Source of the DNA: QHXW01 sp035297145
Lineage (GTDB): Bacteria > Acidobacteriota > Terriglobia > Bryobacterales > Bryobacteraceae
Assembly: GCA_035297145.1 (NCBI GenBank)
Contig: DATGZN010000094.1
Coordinates: 248,001-312,000 of the forward strand
DNA length: 64,000 nt
Reading direction: 5' to 3'
Made by a program: the position numbers and the translations under genes. Positions 19,465-28,700 of the stretch are shown here, in pieces. The notes under the pieces are model-generated. The model saw only the letters and a program-made list of their open reading frames with translations, made no database searches and was not told the origin of the DNA. The number at the start of each line of letters is the position of its first letter. Position 1 is the first letter of the stretch.

Positions 19465-20364
19465 TCACCTGCTCGCCTTGAAATAGAGACCGCTATAGCT
19501 TGCCACGGCCCGCTCTGGATGGAAAGGAATGCGGCAGTGCAGCTCGGTGTTTTCCCAGGAATCCGTTAGCTTGTAGCCGAGAGCTTCGATGGACTGAATA
19601 AACCTCGTCCGATTGAAAATCTTGTAAGGGCAAACCGCAGGTCCTAAGTCCTGCAACGTAACGAAGTCTGGTAACTGTGTCAAAGGCGTTTGAGTGATTA
19701 TCAAATGCCTGGGCAGACAGCCCAGTTGCAGAAGGAGGTCCGAGAAATCCGTCTCAATAAATTGCAGTGAGCCAGCGGCCAGAACGGTCTGTGGTCTTAA
19801 GGCCGAGGTGATCTCCGCCGTAAATGAGAGACCAGGACTATGGTGTTTGCGTGCGATCTCGATGCCAGCACTAACAACGGCTGGGACGTCGTGAATGACC
19901 CAGTCCAGGTTCTCTGGATAGTTAAGATAGCAGTTATAAGAGTAATAGGAGATACCAACATATCCACCGATGTCGAGCAACGAAGGCGATTCCTGGAGCG
20001 CCTTTTGGAGCCAAAAAAGGATGGGATAGTCGCTGATCGACAGATTCCTGCAGGGCTCCATAAATCCCGCTGCCCCGGGGTTGTCATAGCCTACCGGCTT
20101 GCTGGCCGGAGCGGCGCGCATGGCCTCTTCAAATGTGGCATAAACGCCTCGAAACCGCCGGGCCCACGGCACCACTTTCGCAAATTCCCGTTCATAGACA
20201 CGCTCGCGGAGCAACCGTAGCGGCGGTAACCAAACTTCCGTCCGTTCCAGCAGAGCCTGGGCAAAAGGTGATGCCCAGAGCGACCTCGCCGCCCGGCGGA
20301 TAGCTCCGGGTTCAGCCTGAACTTCCCGATGTTCCCGATTCATGTTCGCGTCAATTGCGCCCAT
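19465..20364 (-). CDS. TIGR04325 (LIC12133)-like putative methyltransferase
   Basis: 299 residues. The start is the ATG at 20364, which shares one base with the flippase stop (TGATG). A longer frame would run deep into the flippase gene in another phase. The chain has the layout of TIGR04325 proteins: a basic N-terminus, YDNPGAAGFM, SDYPILFWLQKAL, then LLDIGGYVGISYYSY (SAM-like glycine loop, about 150-164) and DWVIHDVPAVVSAG. These proteins are found in leptospiral and other surface-glycan loci and are presumed methyltransferases without proven substrate. Coupling to a flippase suggests that both act on the same exported molecule. The 176 bp downstream hold the oxygenase A promoter. Confidence 0.8.
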   Translation of the reverse strand: MGAIDANMNREHREVQAEPGAIRRAARSLWASPFAQALLERTEVWLPPLRLLRERVYEREFAKVVPWARRFRGVYATFEEAMRAAPASKPVGYDNPGAAGFMEPCRNLSISDYPILFWLQKALQESPSLLDIGGYVGISYYSYNCYLNYPENLDWVIHDVPAVVSAGIEIARKHHSPGLSFTAEITSALRPQTVLAAGSLQFIETDFSDLLLQLGCLPRHLIITQTPLTQLPDFVTLQDLGPAVCPYKIFNRTRFIQSIEALGYKLTDSWENTELHCRIPFHPERAVASYSGLYFKASR

Positions 20365-21914
20365 CACTGCGCCACAGACCTGGCCGGGGAAAGTCGCTTC
20401 CAGATCAGCCTCAGCTGCGGCATCAGATACGTCCCAAGCGCCGAATCTTGCCCGGGGCGAAACATAATACCCGCGTAAGCCAGTCCCACCAGCGTAGAAA
20501 GCGCGACGATTCCAGGAAACTTGAACAGCGGAGCTCGCAGGTTGATGACGATAGCAGCCATGCACAAGGGCACGAACCGCCAAAACCACGGCCAAAGGGG
20601 CTTAACCAATTCAATCATCGACACACCTAGCTCACTCCGGAGGGTTAATAAATTCACCGGCAGAGCAATCAGTAAGACGCCGACAAGCATTCCAGCTGGT
20701 GCACCAATCGGACCCAACCACCAGATCAACAAATATGAGCTGCCCGCGGTCAATATTCCCTCGGAAAGTGTCGTGAAACAGATACGGCGTTCATAGCCAA
20801 AACAGAAATTCGTGTAGGTCGTGGCAATGTTCCAATGGCGAGCAAGCATATTTAGCACATACACTAACAAGATAGGCAGACCAATGTATCGAGTCGGACC
20901 TACCCACCAGCTTACAAAACTTCGATTTACTGCGATCACCACACACCCCAGCAGGCCACTGAGCATGAGTATCGCTTGCGTAAGCGCAGTAACGGGACGG
21001 ATAATGCGATCCTTGGAAGCGCCGGTCTTCAACTCGCTCAGCCCCGGTTCTGCAGCTTGCATCATGAGAAGGGGCTGATTCCAGAACACAAGAGCCAGCT
21101 TGAGTGTACATGCGTATGGAACAACGGCGCTAGCTCCAAAGAACTTGCTAATAAATAACACGTCGACTGCTCCCAGGGTCACTGCGAGCTGTGATACCGT
21201 GATCCATAAACCGCGGCTTAAAAGATTGCCCATGGAATGCCAAGACAACTTCGGCCTGCTGCGCGGTATGACCATGGGAAACGCGGTCCACAAGCGGCAG
21301 CCGGCGAGTATTGCACTCAGAAATTGCGACAAAACCCACCCGATGGCGAGTGCGTAGAGTCCAAAGCCTTTCAGTACCAGAGCGATGGTTGTCACCGTCG
21401 AGATCGTCCAGGTCGCGATTTGCACTCGTCCGAGAAATTTTAAGTCCTGCAGTCCCTGAAGGACGCCCTGAAAAATCCTGAGTGGGAACACCAGGACGAA
21501 TGCCGCCAGGATTATTCCAATGAGACCTCGAAATTCATGCCAACTGGCCGGCATTAGAAACCAGACGCAGACTGCAGCGATTGCCGCCACCAAGGACTGG
21601 AGCAATACGATTTGGGAGATCTCGCCGATCAGCAAGGGTAGGTCTTTAGCTTCGTGGAAACCGCCCGCTCGGCCGGTCATGTAGGCGGTTTCCCTGGGCA
21701 ATAGCGTCAGTACGCCGACATCGACAAGGGCGAGATACATCAGCAGTTGAGTGGCAACCATCCACACTCCTAAGTCATGCTGGCCTATGCGGTGTAAGAG
21801 AAAGGGAGTGAGCCACAGGCCCACTATCATCACCAGACCCTGGTAGGCATAGCTCAACCAAACACCGTCCAAAAAGCGTCGGGTGCGGCCGGGTCTCTCT
21901 ATTACCGTTTCCAT
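20364..21914 (-). CDS. Flippase of the MVF/polysaccharide-transport superfamily (Wzx-like)
   Basis: 516 residues with about 14 hydrophobic helices and few charged residues in them. It opens with GVWLSYAYQGLVMIVGLWLTPFLLHRIG and LGVWMVATQLLMYLALVDVG, characteristic of lipid-linked oligosaccharide flippases (Wzx/RfbX, MATE-related). Length is typical to slightly long. The stop overlaps the next gene's ATG (TGATG). It could export a lipid-linked glycan from the large sugar locus to the right, or serve as exporter of the hybrid peptide; members of the wider superfamily do both, and the sequence does not decide. The 122 bp before the gene contain no clear promoter. Confidence 0.88.
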   Translation of the reverse strand: METVIERPGRTRRFLDGVWLSYAYQGLVMIVGLWLTPFLLHRIGQHDLGVWMVATQLLMYLALVDVGVLTLLPRETAYMTGRAGGFHEAKDLPLLIGEISQIVLLQSLVAAIAAVCVWFLMPASWHEFRGLIGIILAAFVLVFPLRIFQGVLQGLQDLKFLGRVQIATWTISTVTTIALVLKGFGLYALAIGWVLSQFLSAILAGCRLWTAFPMVIPRSRPKLSWHSMGNLLSRGLWITVSQLAVTLGAVDVLFISKFFGASAVVPYACTLKLALVFWNQPLLMMQAAEPGLSELKTGASKDRIIRPVTALTQAILMLSGLLGCVVIAVNRSFVSWWVGPTRYIGLPILLVYVLNMLARHWNIATTYTNFCFGYERRICFTTLSEGILTAGSSYLLIWWLGPIGAPAGMLVGVLLIALPVNLLTLRSELGVSMIELVKPLWPWFWRFVPLCMAAIVINLRAPLFKFPGIVALSTLVGLAYAGIMFRPGQDSALGTYLMPQLRLIWKRLSPARSVAQ

Positions 21915-22036
21915 ATATCCACCTTAGCGCCTCTGCAATGCAGTCCGTGGAACTTAAGGTGTCTGGAGCTCTTACACATGGTCGCGCGACGAAGACATTG
22001 ACAGCGCCGCCGTGTCGGTCTTCTGACCATGGCGTC

Positions 22037-22912
22037 TCAAGCGACGTGGCGCCGGCGGATTACGGAACGCAACCAGTAGATCGCTAATTTAGCTGCATCT
22101 GCCACTTTGGACTGGCCAGGAGGAGTGGGATGGAGGCCAAGCCGGCGGAGTGTGTAGTTGGCTCTATATAGATCAGGAATCCGCTTATCTCTGAACGAAA
22201 AATTCATGCTTACTGATATCGAGACATCCGGGCCATTCCGTACCCAGTGCGGGAAATTAACCGGAACATGTATCGCCCGCCCGGGCTGGAGATCAAAGGA
22301 ATACGCGCCCGGCTGTGTGGACTCTTTGTATTTTGCGGCGTTCAGATCGCCCGCCCAAAAACCTTCCAGTTCATCGTCTGTTAGAACAGAACGGTCACGG
22401 CCATCGAACACATAAACCGTTTTGGAGCCCCGAATCTGAAACAGATAGTTAGCTTCACCATCGATATGATACGGAGTCACTTTACCCGGCGATGTCACGA
22501 TAATGCTCATGATATGGTTGTCTGTTTCACGATGCATGTCGCGACCACTGAGGTTGTGCAGCTCGCCCAGGCAGGCTTCCAGAAACTCGGAATAAGCCGG
22601 GTGCGTTTGGGCACTCTTGAGGATCATCCAGGCGCCTGCGGTCTCCATGCTGCGAATCAGGTCCTCTGGATCAGCGGCGTGCTGGCCGCTTTGATCCCAC
22701 CCCCGGCCGACCCTCGCATCGGAACCAAGATCGTAATAGACCTGGCCGGGAAAGGCATTCAGATGTTGTATTAAGTCTGCGAGCCGCGGCAGTTGCAACA
22801 ACTCGTGGGTAGCAAGATGATGCTCGAATGCGAACGGCGTGCGGTTGTATTTCTCTTCGAACTGGCGTCGCATGTCTGCGGGCGCATCAATGAGACTCAA
22901 ATCTGCAATCAT
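22037..22912 (-). CDS. FIH/JmjC-like Fe(II)/2-oxoglutarate oxygenase, paralog B
   Basis: 291 residues, closely similar to paralog A. Metal ligands are His149 and Asp151 (YHIDGEANY) and His222 (FPHW); the 2-oxoglutarate lysine is Lys164 (RGSKTVYVF). LTDDELEGFWAGDLNAAKYKE and the tail LYRANYTLRRLGLHPTPPGQS align with A almost without gaps, which indicates duplication. Its ATG overlaps the TGA of a short reading frame upstream (ATGA), and the NRPS termination gene lies 208 bp upstream. No own copy of the palindrome is seen, so it may be read through from the NRPS operon. Expected to hydroxylate an amino-acid side chain or carrier-bound substrate; the substrate is unknown. Confidence 0.85.
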   Translation of the reverse strand: MIADLSLIDAPADMRRQFEEKYNRTPFAFEHHLATHELLQLPRLADLIQHLNAFPGQVYYDLGSDARVGRGWDQSGQHAADPEDLIRSMETAGAWMILKSAQTHPAYSEFLEACLGELHNLSGRDMHRETDNHIMSIIVTSPGKVTPYHIDGEANYLFQIRGSKTVYVFDGRDRSVLTDDELEGFWAGDLNAAKYKESTQPGAYSFDLQPGRAIHVPVNFPHWVRNGPDVSISVSMNFSFRDKRIPDLYRANYTLRRLGLHPTPPGQSKVADAAKLAIYWLRSVIRRRHVA

Positions 22913-23058
22913 GTGGAACTCCCTAGTTGGGTCAGCGCGGTACGAGGATACTCAAACGCACGAAAGGTCACACCGGATGGCGTTAGAGATGCAAAATCCA
23001 ACAGCGGTTGCCGTTTGCCCAGATTGCCGACCAGCAATATCGCCTCCAGAAGCGGCAT
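22909..23058 (-). CDS. Hidden 49-codon reading frame coupled to oxygenase B
   Basis: From ATG 23058 to TGA 22911-22909, the frame encodes 49 residues beginning MPLLEAILLVGNLGKRQPLL and ending TALTQLGSST. Its TGA overlaps the oxygenase B ATG as ATGA, a typical coupled arrangement. The frame stays open about 28 codons further upstream (through WERPGPAQQIAALEEHDS) without an ATG, GTG or TTG, so a rare start such as ATT or CTG, or a decayed longer gene, is possible. I do not recognise the product. It has no Cys, no signal peptide and no transmembrane segment. It occupies an otherwise empty 208-bp gap between the thioesterase module gene and oxygenase B. It could be fortuitous. Confidence 0.4.
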   Translation of the reverse strand: MPLLEAILLVGNLGKRQPLLDFASLTPSGVTFRAFEYPRTALTQLGSST

Positions 23059-23120
23059 GGAGTCATGCTCTTCGAGTGCTGCGATTTGCTGTGCCGGACC
23101 TGGCCGTTCCCATCGATTCC

Positions 23121-25706
23121 TCAGACTTCCAACTTCCCTCTCAATAGCTCGTCATTGAGAGTATGCTCGGAGTTCTCAGTGTGGTGAAATCGGCCTGCGC
23201 CGCAGGCGTCCTGCGCTCGGATCAAACGCGAACTGAGCTCGCAGGCCAGATGTTCGACCAGGGGTTCACGGAACATCCCGATATGATCTCCAGGAATCTC
23301 GACGGTCTCCAGTAGCGGCGCAACCTTCTCCCACCCCAAATCCGGACGCTGCAGGGGCTCCACGACCGTTCTCAGAAGCAGCACCGGGCACGGGATCGGG
23401 CGCGGAGTGTAGACTCGCTCCGATCGGTGCAGCAACCGTCTAAACTCCTGCCGGTCGGGATCAGCCTGAACTATGACGGGGTCCTGTACGAGTTCACCGC
23501 CTCGGAAGCGCAACCTTCGGGCAGTCCTTTGGCCCAGATCGCACAACCCTCGCCACGTGTGCTCGATGGCCTCTTGTCCCCTTTTTCTGCTGGCTTCACG
23601 CAGCAGCAGGCCGGTCTTTTTCAATGCCCGGTCGAGCACCGCGAGTCGTGAGTGATATGCACGCCGGTACTCCGGGTTGACCGCGTCAATCAGGACGACC
23701 AGCCCGACCCCATGGCCCGCCGCCAGAAGATGGCTGGCCACCTCGAATGCCACCGCCCCGTCCACACACCAGCCACTAAGGTAATACGGCCCCTCAGGCT
23801 GGACCGTTATGATCTTTGCGGCTAAATCAGAAGCAATCTCTTCGAACGATGTGGGCGCCTCTCGACCCTCGTACATTTGCAGCGACAGTCCCAGAAGGGG
23901 CTGATCCGGATGAAGGCGTTTCGACAATGGGCGAAACCAATGATCTCCCCCCACCATAAACAACGGGGGCCGGCTGCCATCCGGTTGAACTTTGATCAAG
24001 CCAATGTCCTGACGCGGCCACTCGGCGCCCTCGAGAGTCTGCGCCATCGCGGCCACTGTCGGATTCACAAAGAGCTGAGCAAGTTTTATCTGGCGTCCGA
24101 ATTCCTTCTCGATTGCCGCCACAATTCGCACCGCAAGAAGCGAGTGCCCGCCCAGGTCGAAGAAATTTGTCAGCACGCCGATGGGCGCGATGCCGAGCAC
24201 TCGCTCCCAAATGGCCGCCACTTGCGCCTCCGTCGACGTGCGTGGAGACGCGTAGGCCTCAATGGCGGCCGCGGCGGTCCTGTACTTGGCTTCGATTCCG
24301 GGCCGCGTTCGGAACGGAATCTCAGAGATCCGGATCCGTGAGTTGCCGGCGATTGCCTCCAGTGCGGTCTGGAAGTTCCGTAGAAAAAAATCACCGGTTT
24401 CCGCGCAGAACACGTCCAGGTTCACGTCGACCGACGCCCGCCACCCGTCTTGGCGCTCCACCAAGAAGAAATTCAGATCTACAAACGTGCCGGTCGCCTT
24501 CGAAGGAATGGGCGTGAAGGTAATGCCGCCGCGCTGCCAAGGCTTGACGAAGTCCCGCTGAAAAATGAAATTGACTTGAAACGGAGGTCTGCGGCCTAAC
24601 GGCTGTGCCGGCCTAATCACTTCGATCAAGCGTTCGAATGGCACATCCTGATGCTCAAACGCCTGCAGAACGGCGTCCTGAACCTGCTTGAGTACTGTCT
24701 CGAAGGATGGGTCGCCAGTCACACTGTTGCGAAGTACGATGGAATTCACGAACCACCCGATCAGGGGTTCCAGGTCCATATTGGCGCGTCCAGCGGTCTG
24801 TGTTCGCACGGCAATGTCGCTCTGCTTTGCCTCATGGTGCAGCAGGGTCACAAATGCAGCCATCATGGTCATGAACAAGGTGCAGCCGTTGCGATCGCTG
24901 ACGTCCTTCAAGGTGTCGGTTAAGCTTCGCGGCAAAACGATCGATCGGATCTCTCCCCGGTTGGCCGCAGCCGCGGGCCGAGGCTGGTCTGTCGGAATGT
25001 TCAACGGCTCGAACGCGTGCAGCTTCTGTTTCCAATAAACGAGTTGCTTATCCAGTTCCCCGCTCGCTACCCACTGCTCCTGCCAACAGGCATAGTCGGC
25101 GTACTGAATCGGTAAAGCTGGCAGCGAGCCCGGCGCCTGCTGAACTAAGGCTTCATAGATGGCACCCAGTTCCTCGGTGATGATACCCACGGACCAGCCA
25201 TCGGAGACGATATGGTGCATGGTCAGCAGCAGCATATATTCGTCGTCAGCGATCTGAATCAGCCGCCCCCGGAACAGCGGGCCGTCCTCGAGATTGAAGC
25301 CGATGCACGCCTCTTCCGCGGCAAGCCTTTCCGCTTCCTTGGACCGGAACTCGGCCGGGCAGTTACGCAAATCTGACAACGGAAGCTCAAATCGAACCGC
25401 TTGCTCCACCAACTGCTTCGGTTCCCCGTCTTTTCGGACAAACCGTGTTCGCAGGATCTCGTGGCGCCGCACGATTTCTCTGAGCGCTTCGCCCACCAAT
25501 TCAGGGCGCACCGGGCCGCGCAACAGAAACCTTACGGCGATGTTGTATGCTGCCGTCCCGGGCGACATCTGATCGAGAAACCAGCACACTCTCTGCACAA
25601 TACTGCACGGGAAGAGAAACGCCTCCGGAGTAGCGATGGAGGTGTTTTCCTTAGACGTCGCCGATTGAGTCTCCCGGCTATCGAGATAGCGTTCCTGGTT
25701 CGACAC
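23121..25706 (-). CDS. NRPS termination module C-PCP-TE without adenylation domain
   Basis: 861 residues from GTG 25706, 29 bp inside the upstream gene's end. The condensation domain spans about 30-460 with HHIVSDG at 164-170. The carrier domain spans about 490-560 with phosphopantetheine Ser522 in LGGHSLL. The type I thioesterase spans about 575-830. No adenylation domain lies between C and PCP, where about 500 residues would be expected. In the TE the nucleophile motif reads GWCVDG (645-650), so the nucleophile is Cys647 (codon TGT at 23766-23768); Asp674 (VLIDAV) and His808 (PGDHIGM) complete the triad. It should receive the glycyl-bound chain and release it, perhaps by cyclisation. How PCP Ser522 is loaded is unexplained. 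Confidence 0.92.
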   Translation of the reverse strand: MSNQERYLDSRETQSATSKENTSIATPEAFLFPCSIVQRVCWFLDQMSPGTAAYNIAVRFLLRGPVRPELVGEALREIVRRHEILRTRFVRKDGEPKQLVEQAVRFELPLSDLRNCPAEFRSKEAERLAAEEACIGFNLEDGPLFRGRLIQIADDEYMLLLTMHHIVSDGWSVGIITEELGAIYEALVQQAPGSLPALPIQYADYACWQEQWVASGELDKQLVYWKQKLHAFEPLNIPTDQPRPAAAANRGEIRSIVLPRSLTDTLKDVSDRNGCTLFMTMMAAFVTLLHHEAKQSDIAVRTQTAGRANMDLEPLIGWFVNSIVLRNSVTGDPSFETVLKQVQDAVLQAFEHQDVPFERLIEVIRPAQPLGRRPPFQVNFIFQRDFVKPWQRGGITFTPIPSKATGTFVDLNFFLVERQDGWRASVDVNLDVFCAETGDFFLRNFQTALEAIAGNSRIRISEIPFRTRPGIEAKYRTAAAAIEAYASPRTSTEAQVAAIWERVLGIAPIGVLTNFFDLGGHSLLAVRIVAAIEKEFGRQIKLAQLFVNPTVAAMAQTLEGAEWPRQDIGLIKVQPDGSRPPLFMVGGDHWFRPLSKRLHPDQPLLGLSLQMYEGREAPTSFEEIASDLAAKIITVQPEGPYYLSGWCVDGAVAFEVASHLLAAGHGVGLVVLIDAVNPEYRRAYHSRLAVLDRALKKTGLLLREASRKRGQEAIEHTWRGLCDLGQRTARRLRFRGGELVQDPVIVQADPDRQEFRRLLHRSERVYTPRPIPCPVLLLRTVVEPLQRPDLGWEKVAPLLETVEIPGDHIGMFREPLVEHLACELSSRLIRAQDACGAGRFHHTENSEHTLNDELLRGKLEV

Positions 25707-28700
25707 GATATCTTTCTCGGGACACGGGCCGGATCTGGCTCACCCCGCTCTTGGATTTCACTCCCCCACCGGCCACCACGCGGGCAAAACCTTCAATCGA
25801 CGGGTGGCGCAACAGTTCTTGCGCCGTAGCACCGATTCCGGCACGATTGGCGCGCGCGACGATCTGAAAAATCTGAATGGAGTCAGCTCCCAACTCAAAC
25901 AGATTGTCATCCATGCTCACGTCCTCCAGCCGGAGCACTTCGCAAACGATTCGCCCTAGACTCTCTTCCGTCTTGTTCCGTGGCGCCTGCCGGGTCTTCA
26001 GCCCGCGCGAAAAGTCCGGCTCTGGCAGGCCCCGCCGGTTCACCTTGCCGTTTGGCAGCCGCGGTATCGAAGAAACTGTCACAAAGGCTGCTGGCACCAT
26101 ATAGGCCGGCAGCGCGGCAGACAGCAGGTCGCGCAGGTGATCCTTATCGGCCTCCGCACCGTCGCTCGTAGCCAGGTACGCCACGAGTTTCTGCGCGCCA
26201 GCTTCCCCATGCGCGATGACAACCGCGTCCTTGACCGCGGGGCTCCGCAACAAAACTGTCTCGATCTCCCCAAGCTCAATCCGGAATCCGCGGATCTTGA
26301 CCTGGTTGTCCAGCCGCCCCAGAAAATCGAGCGACCCGTCAGGCAGCGTGCGCACCAGATCTCCCGTGCGATACATGCGATTGCCGCCGCGGAAGGGGTC
26401 CTCCAGAAACTTCTCACGCGTCAACTCCGGGCGCTGGAAGTATCCGCGGGCCACGCCGTCACCGCCGATGTACAACTCGCCCGGAATTCCCATGGGAACG
26501 GGTTGCGCGTACCGGTCGAGCACGTAGAACTGCGTGTTTGCGATGGGGGGCCCGATCCGCACCGGCGCCGGTCCTTCATTCACCAGAGAAATCGCCGACC
26601 AGATGGTGGTCTCGGTGGGCCCGTACATGTTCCACAGCTCGCCCTCGGTGTTCAGAAGCTGATCCGCCAGGTCGCGCGGCAACGCCTCGCCGCCGCACAG
26701 CATTTTGAAACGTGGCTGCGGCTTCCACCCCGCCTCCAGCAGCAACCGCCAGGTCGAGGGCGTGGCTTGCAGCACGGTGGCGCCCGAGTCCTTGATCAGC
26801 TCCGCGAGCAACGTTCCGTCTAATGTCGATTCCCTGGGCGCAATCACCACGCGCGCCCCCGAAACGAGCGGCAGCAGAAGCTCCAGGCCCGCGATATCGA
26901 ACGACAGGGTCGTCACTGCAACCAGACGGTCGCTTGGCTCGATCCCGAGCTGCCGCTCGATCGACGCGAGGAAGTTCACCACTGCGCGATGCTGGATCTC
27001 CACGCCTTTCGGCCTTCCGGTCGACCCCGACGTGTAGATCACATAAGCCAAATCGTCGGCCGTGGTCTGCGGCTTTTCGGTAAGCTTTTCGCGCGCGATG
27101 AGCGCTTTCTCGGAATCCAGGCAAATCATGCGCGCCTTGACCCCGGTCAGTTCCACCGCCACGCGTTCTTGCGTGAGCAGCACTCTTACGCCGGCCTCGC
27201 CCAGAATGAAGTCCAGCCGCGCCTTCGGGTAAGCCGGATCGAGCGGCACATACGCACCACCCGCCCTCAGCACCGCCAACATAGCAACGACCATTTCGGC
27301 CGAGCGTTCCAGACAGATTCCCACCAACTGGCCCCGGCTGACGCCCTGCTTCTGCAGAAACGCCGCCAGCTCCGCCGAGCGCGCCTGAAGTTCGCCGTAA
27401 GTCAGCGTTTCCCGTCCGCACACCAGCGCCACCGCGTTCGGCGTGCTGGCCGCCTGCTGCTCGAACAGCTCATGCACGCACTGGCTCGGATAACCCGCTT
27501 CGGTGCGGTTGCGGCCGACTACCAGCTCCTGAATTTCCGCTTGCTGTAATAGCGGCAATCGCCGCGCCGGCCGGTTCATGTCTTCGGCAACGCCTGCGAG
27601 CAATGTCTCGTAGTGCCCCAGCCACCGGCTGACCGTCGCCTGATCGAAGAGGTCGGTGTTGTAGTCGCAATCCATCACCAAACCGTCGTCGGTCTCCACA
27701 ATGTTGAGGAACAGGTCGAAATTCACGTACCGCTTGGCGCACGAGTCCATCTCGGCCGCGAGGCCCTGGAAGTCCAGGACAGCGCCCACGCGCTCCAGAT
27801 TGAACTGCACCTCAATCAGAGGCAGCCGGCTGGGATCGCGCTGGATGCCGAGCTTCCGCACCAAGGTGCCGTAGGTGTACTGCTGATGTTCGTACGCATC
27901 CAACAACGTGCGCTTGCCGCGTTTCAGAAAGTCGGCGAACGTTTCCTCTTCCGCCAGCCGGGCGCGCAGCGGCAGGAAATTGACGCAGTGCCCCACCAGC
28001 GATTTGCCCTCTTCGAGCGATTGCGCCGCGGCGGGAATGCCGACCACGACGTCATCCTGCGCGCTGAGCCGCATCAGCAGCGCCTGGAAGCCCCCAAGCA
28101 GCGTGGCAAACAGCGTGCACCCTTGCTTGGCGCCCGCCTTCTTCAGTCTATGATGCAGGGCTTTCCCGATCTTGCGGCGTTCAGTCGAGCCCGCGAAACC
28201 CTTCAGGGCGGGACGAGGGCGGTCTGTTGGCAGGTCCAACACCGGCGGACGCTCGGCAAACTGCTCGAGCCAGTAAGACTCCACTGCCGCGTGCTCCGGG
28301 GCACTCGCCAGGGCGCGCTGCGCGGTAGCATAAGCCGCGAATGGCAGCACCGGATCGAGTTTCGCCACGGTGTTGCTCAGCTTGCCTGTGTACAGCTTGG
28401 CTACTTCATCCAGAATGACGTTGGCCGACCATCCATCACATACAATGTGGTGCGACGTGAAAAGCAGCTTGTGCCGGTTCGGCCCCAGCCGCACCAGGCG
28501 CGCGCGAACCAGCGGCCCAGCGTTCAGGTCGAACGGCGTCTGGGCGTCTTCCTCTACCATCCGCGTGAATGCGCCGTCGGCCTCCGGTTCGGCGGACAAA
28601 TCCACAGCGGGAATATCCACCTTCAGCTCGCTGGCGAAGTGGACCATCTTCCCTTCGGTGTCGAAGGTCGCACGCAGCCCGTCATGCCGGTCGATCACTT

